Source: Neurospora intermedia (taxonomy: Eukaryota; Ascomycota; Sordariomycetes; Sordariales; Sordariaceae). Taken from it: a stretch of DNA of 64,000 nt. Below, piece by piece: positions 39,481 to 51,127 of the stretch. Under the pieces are notes generated by a model. It was not told where the DNA came from, made no database searches, and saw only the letters and a program-made list of their open reading frames with translations. How positions within the stretch are numbered: the stretch's first letter is position 1; each line of letters opens with the position of its first letter. The position numbers and the translations under genes are program-made. Location of the stretch: positions 5,332,001 through 5,396,000 of the forward strand of contig BTPP01000002.1 in NCBI GenBank assembly GCA_037102815.1, read 5' to 3'.

Positions 39481-39570
39481 ACAGTAGGAACCTTTTCGAC
39501 TTTATAAGCGTATTTATATACTAAAAGAAAATCTAGACTATAATTAGCGGAATAGTAAATAATCTCCCCC
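39481..39570 (-). mobile_element. Tc1-type transposon, right remnant beyond the LTR insertion
   Basis: If the LTR element and one GTACT copy are removed, the minus-strand reading from here (KVEKVPTVV) runs on into the N-terminal part of the transposase left of 30867. The outer end is placed near 39565 by a weak inverted match (CCAATAGGGGGGG on the minus strand against AATAGGGGGA at 29935). The boundary is uncertain. Confidence 0.45.
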
Positions 39571-40921
39571 CCTATTGGCGGTATTGAAGGATAACTTCAG
39601 CAAGGCAAGCATATTATACTTATCTATCCGATTATTAAAAATTAAATACTAATAATCTCTCGATTAAAACTCACCTAATAATAAAATTAAATATTATAAT
39701 AATATCTTTATACTCTATCTTCGCATACGTCCAAAATACCTTACAAATTATACACTCCTTATATATTATTAATAATAACTTTTATTTACCCTAAGGGGAC
39801 GGCCGATAAATAAAAGACAGCTCAGCGGAATTAATCGACAATAAAAGAATAATATTAATGCCCGGCGAAAGCAACGATAGTAATTCTTATACTAGTAAGG
39901 AGGACGGTACGTAACGTTCGTAAATTCGTTAGAGTTAAAGCGGGGTAGGACCTTTAAATCTAAGTAACAATAACTATAACCGAAGTACTAATAATAATAA
40001 TTAATAATAATTAATATATAGTAATAATCTAGAAGGTAGATATATTAACTAAGCGCACCGGTAGTAGCAGGGTAGCGCAGTAGGGTAAAAAGGAAGAGTT
40101 CTAAATACTACTAGCTACACAAACTTCCCTCCTTAATAGTACACTCGCTACAACTACAATCCATATTACCTATACAAACGAAACTCTCCTCGTCGTCGGT
40201 AATAGCATCGTCGTCTTAATCTTAATATTAAATATCGTCTTAAACCTTATATTAAAGCTCATTTTAAAGGTTAATAATCTAGGGGAATTAACGAGGCACT
40301 AGGATAAAAGAGGGTTAGTAAAGTAAATTAAATAAAAAAGGGTAAGAGAGAAGGTTATATATAAAAGAATAAATTTAAACGGGAAAAAGTTATATATAAC
40401 TAACTAATTATTTATTTTTTTCTTAGCGTACACGGACCAGAGGGTAATATATACACAAAACAAACATTCACTTTAAAATTTCAAATTTCATCGATTCCAA
40501 TTGAAATCCAACATTTACACCACTTTTTAAATCCATCTAAGTAATCTAAATAATCTATATACTTCTAGTCAGAATCGTAATTTTCAAAAAAATCATTAAT
40601 TTACTAACTATTTTAGCGAATAATCCTAAAATCTAATTAGTCAAATAAACTCAAGTGCCCTATAAATATACTATAACTTTACCGATTATAGAAAGTAGTC
40701 TAAATAATTCAAATAATTCTAAACCAGTATAAAGGGGATTTATATATATACGCTACTATAAACACTATCAAACGATTCTCACTTTACAGTCAGACGATTC
40801 TAGCCAATCAGAGGCCGTAGATAGACGTATCCCGCCTTGCAACCCCCCTTATAAGAGTATATAGGGCAAGAACCGCGCTAACAAACTTTTAAGCATTGAT
40901 GTATACGTCTTTTACGCAGTA
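39571..40921. other. Right part of the AT-rich island, no gene seen
   Basis: Strongly AT-rich to about 40430, then gradually normal. No reading frame or repeat recognised. CpA and TpG steps become frequent again after about 40430, suggesting the RIP-affected part ends there. Confidence 0.5.
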
Positions 40922-41264
40922 CAGTAAGGTCCCCTGTTCTAACACCCCCCAGTTGCAGCAACCCCCCCTATAGCGGCAACCCCCATAGCGAAATCTGGCA
41001 TTTTTTGCCTAGGAAGAGCAACCCGACAACTAGCAACCCGGGAGAGGCAGAGTTGCTGTTAATTTGTATAGTGAAATGGGAAAAGTGGGTCCGTTACCTC
41101 GTAAAATATACCTGGCATGCCAGTTTTGGTGCAGTTTTGGTGTTTTTTTTGGGGGGGGTAAGAAGGAAAGTGGTCTGTGCACGACACCATTTTCAACAAC
41201 CCCCCCTGTTCGAACAACCTCTTTACCCAGATTTTTGGGGTTGCTGGAACAGGGGACCTTACTG
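40922..41264. mobile_element. 343-bp MITE-like element with terminal inverted repeats, TA flanks
   Basis: Left end CAGTAAGGTCCCCTGTTC (from 40922) is matched exactly by its reverse complement at the right end (to 41264). Both sides are flanked by TA (40920-40921 and 41265-41266), the target of Tc1/mariner/pogo elements. The interior repeats GCAACCCCC-type motifs near both ends and contains no coding frame worth reporting. This is a non-autonomous element. The CAGT-start and TA flank recall pogo/Fot-like families, but no parent transposase is present. Confidence 0.85.
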
Positions 41265-43644
41265 TACACCCACCTGCGTGCAGTAAACGTTGCAGGGGAC
41301 AGCTACTGTCCTGAGCTGTTCTTTCTGTTTTCCCGTCATTCTCACCACTTCACTTCCCTCTCATGTTTTTCCCTTTCCCTCCCCGACTGTCCTCTCTTGA
41401 GTTCCGAGTTCATCCTCCGCCAGATGCCGTCATCAATCATCGCTCATCACCTCCTTTTTGCTCTCCCTTGGTTCAACCCATCTCTGGTTCGCTTTCTGCC
41501 ATACACGGTTGCGTTGTGATCATCCCGACTGTATCTTCTCAAGTCAGGTAATCTCCCGCATGCTGCTAGGGTTACAGTGCCAACAAAGATCGCGCCATGT
41601 CCCTTTGCATTCCGACTTCTTTTTGCTCTGGTTGCCGACCCAGGCACTTGTCGCACTGGCTCGGACGGTACCTGGCATTACTGTACAAACTCCGGCAACA
41701 GATTTGCTTTTCAGCACGTGTCTAACAGGCATTTCAGCACTTCATGAGTTGTTGTACAATAGGGACGATATAATGCCGTCCGTTATTTTCACTTCATATT
41801 GACACTGACTAGCATCTTTTTCTGGACAACCTGCTTGAACCAGCCCACCATCTCACCCTCCCGTCATGCAGGGTGGCTCAAGCCGAACGCCGTGGTTGGG
41901 ACCTGTCTGCAGTGCGGACGTGTTCAAGGTGGCCAACCTGTTCAACCAATAGCCAGTCAGCATCGCCAGATGGCCTCACAGCAGTCAGCAATACTGGCCC
42001 TGGGGAAAACATGAAAAAATAAAATAAAAGGATGAATGAAGAGGGAGAGCGAGAGAGAGTGAGAAAGAGCAAAAGCGGGGTTTCGGCCATCATTGCGGTC
42101 TCTAGCTTTTGGTGTGGTTACAGTCTCCCACGTCCTCACCTTCGTACTCACTGATATGGTTCCCCTAGACATCGCCCATCCTGATTCAGAATAGAGTACC
42201 GTGCTACCGGCCCGGAGACACCTGTACGCACCACGGTAAAAACCCCATGGAGGGGCGGGTGAACTCAACTCAAAAACACCTGCCGTACCCGGAACTGGTT
42301 GTGTAGCCGCAAGTTGTGTGTTACTACTTCTGGTCTCGTTTTGGAATTCGCCTTGCCTTTTTGTCGTCAGTCTCCCCCCTGGTCAACTGCTCCCCTCGGC
42401 GGGCCATCCGTCCGTCCCTGGCGCCCCTCGCAACATTGGGTTTGCTTGGCTCGATAATCGTTGCCCCCAGACTCGGACATCCTCAGTGCCCCAGCCTGCC
42501 GTCTTGCACAGTCACACAAGTCCCGATCTTTTCTCGTCTTCTTTCTTGTCACTTCTTCCGTCCTCTGGCATCATCGCCCGAGCTCGTGGCTTGTGCCTCC
42601 CTTTTTACCAGCCTCCAATTCACCTTTGCACTAACCAACAAGCCCAATGGTCGAAGTCAGGTCAGCTAGCCCACCTTGGATGTAACCAAGCACGATCATG
42701 GTGAAGGCAACGATTACTGGAGCTCTCACTTGCTTCTCCTCTGCCATGTTGTCAAATCATTAATTGGGGCTTTAACGAGATCCTCACACTGAGCCAGATC
42801 AATGATCGCCAACCCAGGCTTTCGTGGAATCTCCTTTCTGCTTACCTACATGTCTATCCGGCAAGAGCCTAGTCCCTAGGTTGATGCCGAGAACGGTTAC
42901 ATTGGATAGGGCCGACCGTGTTACTCTAGGGCCGTTTTGATGTTCAGTCGGTGGTGGTGCCTGTGGGATGTGGCCATGCATCTCCGCGAGTACGCCGTGG
43001 GGAAACAAGAAAACACAGTGGAGCAGGGGAGCACCAAACCCGGAACTCTCGAGACCTTTTACTCTCACTTTTGCCCGCCGGTCCACTCGTCCACCATGGA
43101 GCTTGCAGCGTAGTGTATACTCTTGGTAATTCCATGCAATTGTCTTCCTTCTTTTTCGATGCTTATCTGTCAGCCCTCAGGTGCCTGGGCGAAAAGCAGA
43201 GGACCATGATTCAACAGGTCAAAAATGAACAACCAGGAAATCAAGTAAGCCGGCCCTAGCTTTCCCTCTTGCTGGCACCGTTGGAGCCAAACCGCACCAC
43301 ATCACACCAAAGATATGAGATGGGATAGGATGGATTGCTCTGCAGATGAAGGTGATGCCTGCCGAATAGCCCCTTCACGCTATTGGTTCACCTAATTTGG
43401 GCTTACCCAAAATGTTGCCCGGTCCCCCCATCTGCCAGGGCCTTTTGGTTTCCACCAGCCTTATATCATCGGCCAGTGTCACTGCCGCACCCCATCTTCG
43501 TCGTTCATGTTTCTACGTCAAGTCTTCCGGCGCGGGCTTCACTCGTTGTGACAGCTTCACACTCGTTTTCCTCCCGGAGACTCGACCTCACTCGTTGGCT
43601 TGCTAAACCTATGCAGCTTGACTTGACGGTCTCTTTCAAGCAGA
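41265..43644. other. Intergenic; probable promoter and 5' UTR of the Thr/Ser-rich gene
   Basis: Normal composition with CT-rich and GA-rich tracts (for example 42040-42070). No frame here shows a domain or a believable start. The about 2.4-kb space is long for such genomes and could hide an unrecognised transcript. Confidence 0.45.
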
Positions 43645-46600
43645 ATGTTTGTCACGAGGGTTTTGGGCACGCTCGGAGCGCTGGCCCTGACTCAGTTCGT
43701 CTCCGCTACCGAAAGGCCTTTTTACCCCATGACCAATACCACGGGGGTTTCGAGCGCTGCTCCTGTCACGTCTCTTGCGCCCAGTGGTCATAATACCGAT
43801 ACGGGGTTTTGCACAAAATATTGGCACGACTGTCGCAAGTGCGTCGAGCCGGTTGTGTAAGTGAAGAATCCATAAACATGCTGCTCAGTCCATGACTAAC
43901 AATTGATAGGATTACAACTACGGTTTCGTATGTTGATTTTCCTTCTTCGAATGGGAGGAATCATCAGTCTAACAGCAGACCAGTGAAACCAAGCCCGCCT
44001 CTACAGTGACAGTTACATGTACAGAATCGGTAAGTCATCACCACCGCAGCGAGTTTCAAATAGCATCAGATACATATTTCATTGTACTCTGTTAGCTTCT
44101 GTATGAAGTTACGGATTACCCTGAAACCGCAAAGAAACTCTTATCTTCTGATTCACAAGACCTCCAATCTCCTTGGTCTCCGGTAGATCCTGGCAACTAC
44201 GTTCATCGCTAACTTGGATTGCAGTACACCGAAACGGTTACGGCGAAGGAGACAGTCATCTCCACTGGTGTCGCAACGGCAACAGTGGTAGAGACAGTCA
44301 TTCATACCTCAACCGTCGAAGAAACCGATTATGTACGGCCGGTTTATTTGTTTCTTCCTCGCCTGTTTAGCATGCTGATTGCTCTTTTCAGCTCCCAACC
44401 ACCGTCCTCGATACGAAAACTCTCACCGACACGGCCATCGTGACCTCTGGATACACGGAGACCGAGACTGACTGCGAGACCATCACCGCAACCACAATCT
44501 ATACAACAGTAAGTTCTTACATAATTGTAAAATCCATCAGTTTCTTGTAACTAATTGCCTTGCAGAGCTACCCAGTCACTACAACAGTGAGCATTTGCAA
44601 TGGGGAGGATCACTCTTCGTATTGTGTTGTCAGCACGACGACTACATGGAAGACAACCACCGAGACATCGATTGTCGAGACAACGGTCCAAGTCGAAGTC
44701 CCGACAACAGTCCCGATAACAGTTCCGACAACAGTCCCAACAACCGTTTACATCCCCACGACAGAGGTAGAAACTCAGACGGTCGTTTACACTACAGCAA
44801 TCTCCGTCCCATACACTGTGATTGATAGCACAACACTCTGGTCCACCCTTGAAACGACCTACACAAGCATCCATGTAAGCTTTTGCTCCTTTAAAAGTAA
44901 GATACAAAGGCATGCTGTTGACTAACACTCGATCCAGACCATTGAGAAGACAACGACTGACTATGTTGAGGTGATTTGTACCACGACGACCACGGAAATC
45001 AGTTCCTACCCGGTTACCGTGACTGGCACCGAGACGATATGGACGACCGATTACAACACAATCACGGAAATTTACACCACATTGGTTCCAAGCACGACAA
45101 CGGAAGTTGTAACCACCACCGATGTTGTCCTCAGCACTGTTGTTAGTGCTACGACGGAAACCACAACCTTCACCACGGTAACTTCGTATCCGGTGACCGT
45201 TACCGATAGTACTACTTTTTACACAACCGAGACGGCCGTAGTCACTTCTGTTGTTGTCAGCTCTTTCACGGCTATTCAAACAGTCACCGATCACACGACG
45301 GCAACCGAGGTTCTCACTACCACCACGACTGTAATTCCACCTCCCATCATAACAACTGTATCCGGCACTCTCACCACCATTACACTTCCCCCTACAATTG
45401 TTACACAGACTCTGGATCATACTGTCACCGATCATACGACGGCAACCGAGGTTTTCACTACTACCGCAACTGCAATCCCGCCTCCCATCACAACAACTGT
45501 ATCCGGCACTCTCACCACCATTACACTTCCCCCAACAATTGTTACACAGACTCTGGATCATACTGTCACTCAGACTGAACACACGGTTTCTACTTTGACG
45601 CTCCCAGGAACAACAACGGTGGCCACCATCACATCAGTTGCACCCGCGACCACCACCACGTTGATACGTGATGGAACCACAGTCACTACCACACTGCCGG
45701 CCTCTACGGTAACGAGTACGACGACTTTTTCCGTACCTCCTCAAACTATTACGCAGACAATTACCAAACCACCCTCAACAATTACTATTGCCACGACCGT
45801 ATCTAAAACGATCACGACTTGCCATCCCACGGACACTGTCGCCCCCGCTCTTCAACAGACATACGATCCAAAATCTGATCTCACATGGGGTTGCAAACCT
45901 GGGTTCGTTTGCGATAAGCCTAAACCTGACAGTTGCAACTTGTGGGCCGATGCGCCATCCGATAATTATCGGTGCGAACCGCAGTGGTGTAAGCCAGCTC
46001 GTCCGTTTCCCAATGTGACCTGGCCAGAGAACGAAACTGGATATTACCCGCCAACTGAAGGGTATTTCTACCTCGATCCCAATGTGTTCGGTTTGAGCGA
46101 CGATATCTTTGAGGAGCATCTCGTGATTGTCGAGGTTGGCGGTGTCACGTCAACCATTACCACCGGTAATTGGGGTGTCCAAACCAACCTAACCTGGCCT
46201 CCGCCGCGCCCGACATCGGCCACAAACTCGACTTCGACCACTTTGCCTTCAGTGGGATACAAATATAAGCGCGACCGTTTCTCGAAGCGGGCAGACACCC
46301 CACATCCTGCTGTCTGTTTTGATCAATGTAATGACGCCTACCTTGAAGCCCAGCAAGTCGGTAAATCACCGTCTCTGTGCGCCGCCGGCTCACCTTTCAA
46401 AGAATATTACGACTTCTGCCAATCTTGTGTTAACGCGAAGCCGGAAAGTAATGCCAAGAGAGACGTCAAGGCGTACCTCGAGCCTAAATATGCTCAATTT
46501 ATCAACTACTGCGACGAACAAGCCCCTTCACCTGCCCCATCCAGCATACCCCCACAGCCGGTCCAGTCTAACACTCCTACGATCTCCACGACTTCGCAGC

Positions 46601-47517
46601 AGGCACCTAACTCGAACACTGAGCCCGTACCCATCTCAACTTCGTCTTCTCGGCCAGCCTCGGAGCCTTCTACCACGACTACATCTGGCGTTCCCCCTAC
46701 GTCCTCAAGCTCTTCTGCTCAACCATCAACAAGTGAGCCAAGTTCGTCTTCTGAGCCGGCCTTGCCTTCTTCTTTGCCCCCGGTTATTCTTCCCTCGTCG
46801 AAGCTGGTGATCACTTCCGCTTCCTCTGCTGTCCCGCCACCCTCTTCCTCTTCCACGGCGGTGGCAGTATCCTCTGAGCCCGCGGTCGTTTCGTCAACTC
46901 GAGCTTCCTCTCAGCCGCCGGTTTCTTCATCTTCGCCGGTGGCTGTCTCATCTTCTTCGGCGCCGGTTGTTTTGTCTTCTTCAGAAGTCCTAACCTCCTC
47001 GTCTTCAGCGTCGAGCACAACAGTCTTAACCTCCTCGTCTTCGGAAGTCCTAACCCTCTCATCTTCAGCATCGAGCACGACGGTCTCTGAAGCTTCCTCA
47101 ACAGTCTCGACCGCGTCATCTTCATTGGCTGAATCATTGACTTCGTCCGCATCGTCATCCTCAACGGCATCATCCAGCTCAGTTGAATCGTCATCATTGT
47201 TTACCACCAAATCGTCTGCGGTTGGGGTGTCGTCGACCGCCGCTATTCCCACCAGACCTGTGTCCGTTCCGTCGTCTTCCTCATTGGCTTCGTCGTCTTC
47301 CCCTTCGGCTTCGTCGCTGCCCTCGGTTTCAAACATAGAGCCATCGATCACCGCATCCGTCAGCGGCACGATCAGCGCTAGTAGCACAGGCATCACCACC
47401 TCGACCGCCCCACCGTCAAGCATCTCCGACCCCGTTACTTCGGCGGGCAGTGTCGCTCAGTCGCCATCGGTAGCGGCTTTGTTGGCTACCATCTTGGCAG
47501 CCGTCCTTTTCTTGTAA
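43645..47517 (+). CDS. Large Thr/Ser-rich GPI-anchored cell-wall protein (8 exons)
   Basis: Model: 43645-43856, 43910-43927, 43984-44029, 44096-44182 (doubtful), 44225-44332, 44392-44508, 44566-44874, 44938-47517; 1158 residues with all phases fitting. It begins with a signal peptide (MFVTRVLGTLGALALTQFVSA). Thr/Val-rich modules of the TVTxTxTE type follow (to about residue 590), including two 47-residue repeats. A Cys-rich segment comes next (about 595-830, with PQWCKPARPFPNVTW and CFDQCNDAY) and contains a KR processing-type site. A Ser/Pro-rich stalk ends in SVAALLATILAAVLFL, a GPI-attachment tail. Introns have TGACTAAC branch sites. This is the layout of heavily O-glycosylated adhesin-like wall proteins; binding partner unknown. 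The region 44030-44224 is either one long intron or two short ones around an 87-nt exon. Confidence 0.85.
45283..45564 (+). repeat. In-gene tandem duplication, 141 bp (47 codons)
   Basis: GTCACCGATCACACGACGGC at 45283 and GTCACCGATCATACGACGGC at 45424 start two copies exactly 141 bp apart, both ending in ACTCTGGATCATACT. They encode the repeated DHTTATEVxTTTxTxIPPPI part of the wall protein. Confidence 0.95.
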
Positions 47518-48424
47518 ATTTGTTGATTGACAAACAGGGAAGTTCTTCCGTTTAACTTTCTGTTCAACCCTTTTAATACTTGCCCATTTGGGTCATCCTG
47601 GATGAGATGGGTGGATCGGCTTCGTATGGAGGTTTGGTTAAAGTGGGAGGCACGTTCTAGTGTTTAATCTGCTGCAAGAAAGACGAGTTGTGGTTCATGG
47701 ATGAGTTTGTGGTCCCGGGATATTTGTTACAGAAATACGTCGCTTCTTCGCTCACGGTGCTACGTATCAACAAACTCCTTCGGAGATAGACAAGCGGAGT
47801 CGGGGCATGTATATGCTTATATTCCATTGTGCGGATGAGCGAAAACAGATGCGAAGGGGACCGCGGCCGAAGCGGGGGTATGCAGCGTTGTGGCTAGCTG
47901 TAGGAGGGCCAATGACTAATGGACAAAAAGGGAAGGGAAGGAGACAATTCAAGGATGGATGTGGGGCTTGACGAATTCACGACACTCATTTACATGACGG
48001 TACATAACGTGGTATGAAGCGAGAGAAAGGAGAACGAAGGATATTGATTGATACCCATGTTACTTGCAGATATACACTCTTTTGGGATAATAGACATAGT
48101 TGGGGATGGTGGAAAATTTTGGAAGGCATATGAACCCATGTCATCGTCGACGTGTATTTTCAATTGATCGTAAAGAATGACGTTATATTTGCATCTGGGT
48201 ACACTATCTTCCACAATTTGAACCCAGACGACGAAAAGCAGCCAACCCAACATAACTCAAAAATTAAACGAGGGTGTGTTCGTGTTTCCCGGGAAATGGC
48301 TTTTTGAAATGAATGTGGGGGATACTATGGTCCGTCAAGTGTGTGCGGCAGTCTCGATCAGATGCTGGAACTCGACCTCAGTTCCTTCCATGCTCCGGAG
48401 TTTATACTACTCGGGCAAGCGCTA
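47518..48424. other. Intergenic between two convergent genes
   Basis: Holds the 3' UTRs of the wall-protein gene (plus) and the small secreted-protein gene (minus). No reading frame with family features. Confidence 0.5.
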
Positions 48425-48819
48425 CTACTTGCAATGGGCCGTCGGGCCCTCACAACCGTTGGCGCAGGTGCTGAGAATGTTGACTCCGCCGTTCACGCAC
48501 TGGTACAAGGCATTGGGGTCAAGCACGCCGCCCCAGCCTGCGGGATCTATAGAGTAAGGTAGCGGCGTATTAGCTGTGTCCAGTGTCTCTGTGCGTTGTC
48601 TTTGCCGGGTCAAGATTACAGGTAGGTAGGTAGGTAGGTAGGTAGGTACTAGGTATACAAACCTTGGGCAATCAGGTACCATCCACAGTAGTTGTAAGGT
48701 GGAGTGCAGGTCCAGGCTGCAGCGGCGGCTTCCGAACGCTGCTTGACTGAGCCGCCAGAACTGGCAAGGGCCAGAGGGGTGGCGGTGAGGGCAACAGTAA
48801 GAGTAGAGGTAAGGCGCAT
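48425..48819 (-). CDS. Small secreted cysteine-rich protein (92 aa, two exons)
   Basis: Model: complement of 48425-48546 and 48663-48819, intron of 116 nt with phases that fit. The start MRLTSTLTVALTATPLALA is a clear signal peptide. A KQR site at about residues 25-27 could be a Kex2-type cut. The mature part has six cysteines: C-TPPYNY-C, then a Gly/Trp-rich middle (DPAGWGGVLDPN), then CVNGG, CANGC and a final CK stop. Size, export signal and even Cys number are what is seen in fungal effector-like or antifungal small proteins. I do not recognise a named family. A (GGTA)7 run lies inside the intron. Confidence 0.75.
48622..48650 (+). repeat. GGTA tetranucleotide microsatellite, 7 units
   Basis: Seven uninterrupted GGTA units inside the intron of the small secreted-protein gene (TACC on the coding strand). 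The same word occurs as short runs in other non-coding parts of the window. Confidence 0.95.
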
Positions 48820-51127
48820 GGTGGGTGGTTGGTATTGCCGAAGCTTGAGAGAGTCTCTTTATCTGGGTGTATGATAGTTGTGATGTGCTTTGATGGGCGT
48901 TTGAATGGTGTTTGAATCCAAGGATCGACGAGCCGTCCAGGCTTTAAATATCTTTACCCTTCCATGTGGTACATAGAGATAGAGGTAGGTAAACGATATT
49001 ATACGGCAAAATCGACAGATCGTGCCATCGGGGTTTAGTTTCCCTAGAGGTAGGTAATCTCACTCGTTACCTACCTACCTACAGACAAAATTGTGTAATC
49101 GTATTTCTCGACTCTGACAAAACAGCTGATTGAAAAGCTAGTTGATGTCGTACAGCTGCTGGCTATATAGGCCGGTGGTGAGAATCTGGGTGTGGTGTTA
49201 CGCTTACGTCTCGGCATCGGCCGATGTTTTTCGCGCGCACGTACTGGAGAACTCGGTGCCCGGCTGAAATTTGTCACGGTAATACCGTAGCGTAGGTATT
49301 GATGACTGACCAGTAGTGGGCTTGATGTGGGAATGATGTTGTAGGTAGTCGTGCTGTATATTGGTTCTATCAGAACCGACATGGGCTGGTCTAGACCGCT
49401 GGTCCATGATGAAGCTATTCACAAGATCATTTTCATCTATACTAGGACCTGATCATCTGACTAGGTACCCTAGCGGTATGTAAGATGCTCACCAACATGA
49501 ACCAAAGTAGCGCAACCCGGTCCTATCTAGGTAGGTAATTTATCGAGTGTCTAGGTAGACTCGATGCTGTGTAAGGATCTTGTGAGGAGACCCTTGCTGG
49601 ACATCTATTAGCACTAAAATAAGCAGAAAAAGCACAAGTCGAACATACGATTGACTTATGGCGGATCAGAGGATATGTCTAGAGATGCGCGTGAGAGTTC
49701 ACTCTAGAGGCGGCGATTAGAGTCAATAGAGCCCTATTGCGAGTCAGATTCTCATAAACGCGCACCAGCGGCACAAGTGTCGCGATTTGAAGGAGACTGG
49801 TTTCGTACAATGTCCAAGACAATATCATCTCTTGCTTCAGATTCTCTGCACTGCATCAACCTTCTTAGAAAGAGCGACATAGGTGCTGGCTAACTCTAGG
49901 CGTCTTCGATTCAGTAATCGGGGTCAAGGGCTATACTACGCGGGTGTGTCACATTGTATTACCGTGTGTCGATTATTTATATGTGCCTATGTTTGTCGTA
50001 TAGCGTGTAGAACGTCGGTATTTGTAGAGGAGCTTGTAAAATTTCGATGTTATGCTATCAATGGTGACTCGGTATCTCATTTCTCTGGTTCTTTTTCCCT
50101 TTCTCCTGTCACTCTTTAGTCCTTCCTTCATTAAACTGGACTTAAAAGTGTAGGTCAGGCTCTTGCGGAAGCCCTGGGCGAATTTCCACGTCGCTAGGCA
50201 GTTCATGATGCCATTCCGCATCTGATGCTCTCTGAAAAGATATCTTTTCAGGGAGCTTCGTAGGTACGTACACTTACTGGTACCTAAGCAACCAACATAG
50301 CATCGCAGAAATGCAAGCTACCTAAGCAGCAGGAAAGTGCATACTCAACTCCGTGATATTCATTGTTTCAATATTTGATGACTGATGTCGATCAGCGAAT
50401 CCCAAATGCTGTATTGTATGTTTTTTGGTGTTCTGACTGTTGCTTATCTTATCCTTATCTCCTTATCAGCTTTATAAGTCACCGTGGTTGGCTTCCTGTT
50501 TAGGAAAGGCCGAACATACGAACACACCACGGTCACTCGGAGTCAAACGGTTAGTGGGTGAGGGTAAACGTTTTGTGCCACCAGTGAACGATTTCTCTCT
50601 GAACATTCTATATGTCCGTTGTCCTTTTCTTTTTCTTTCCTTTTTCTTAACAAAAAGTGAACCAACAGTCCCCAAACAGGTGCTACATTGGATACCAAAC
50701 CCCGCTGCCTAGATGGACCTTGGATACAACCAACAACACCCCGAGATTGTGCCGTATCATTCATTACCCTATCACATGGTAAGCAAAGTGTTGCCGTAGG
50801 TTGCAGGTGATACTGTGCCTGAAAGGGCTTGCTCGGCACGGCCCGTATGCAACCAACTCCCCGCTGGCCGCTACCCTTGGTTCCACTCAAGCGGGGCCGA
50901 AGCAGTCATCGGCTCATGGCCAGAACACAAATACCACCATCCATCCATCCATCCTCCTCCTACATCCATCACACAGCCTGCCTTCCAACGTCGGAGACAC
51001 ACATGTCCAACTCGCCACAATTGTCCATCTTTCAAGGGTCCTCTCCATTTTTTTTACATGACAGAGTTCCTCTCTCAATTCTCCTTTCGCAACTCTACGA
51101 CGACACGGTAGCTGCATACTGTACCTT
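48820..51127. other. Intergenic between divergent genes
   Basis: Contains the promoters of the small secreted-protein gene (minus) and the DUF3632-like gene (plus). TACCTACCTA-type words lie near 49070 and 49540. A near-perfect palindrome is at 50227-50256. No gene supported. Confidence 0.5.
50227..50256. other. 30-bp near-perfect palindrome
   Basis: Arms GCTCTCTGAAAAGAT and ATCTTTTCAGGGAGC are inverted copies with one mismatch and no loop. Such a symmetric site could bind a dimeric regulator or be chance. Confidence 0.6.

Larger units (their letters stand above)
8105..40750. repeat. RIP-mutated AT-rich island
   Basis: Over about 32 kb the sequence is strongly AT-rich, dominated by TpA steps, poor in CpA and TpG, and still contains many CpG steps. 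This is the known footprint of RIP, which turns CpA into TpA on either strand of repeated DNA. Real reading frames inside show stops where Gln or Trp codons would be expected, and the two LTRs of the element at 30868-39475 differ only by transitions. Edges are fairly sharp on the left (about 8100) and gradual on the right (composition recovers between about 40430 and 40900). No intact host gene was found inside. Confidence 0.85.

Noticed and set aside
8105-40750. CRISPR array or bacterial-type repeat system in the tandem repeats
   Set aside because: The arrays are head-to-tail units without unique spacers and lie in a eukaryotic RIP-mutated context.
41005-41519. Open frames across the MITE
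   Set aside because: They cross the element's inverted ends into unique flanking DNA and have no protein-like features.
42316-42704. Plus-strand frame of about 128 codons upstream of the wall-protein gene
   Set aside because: Low-complexity Ser/Pro/Leu composition in two overlapping frames and no domain; more likely promoter or UTR.
44551-45582. 343-codon minus-strand frame opposite the wall-protein gene
   Set aside because: It is the antisense shadow of Thr codons (repeated ACN gives Gly, Cys, Ser and Arg on the other strand), and it crosses introns of the sense gene.
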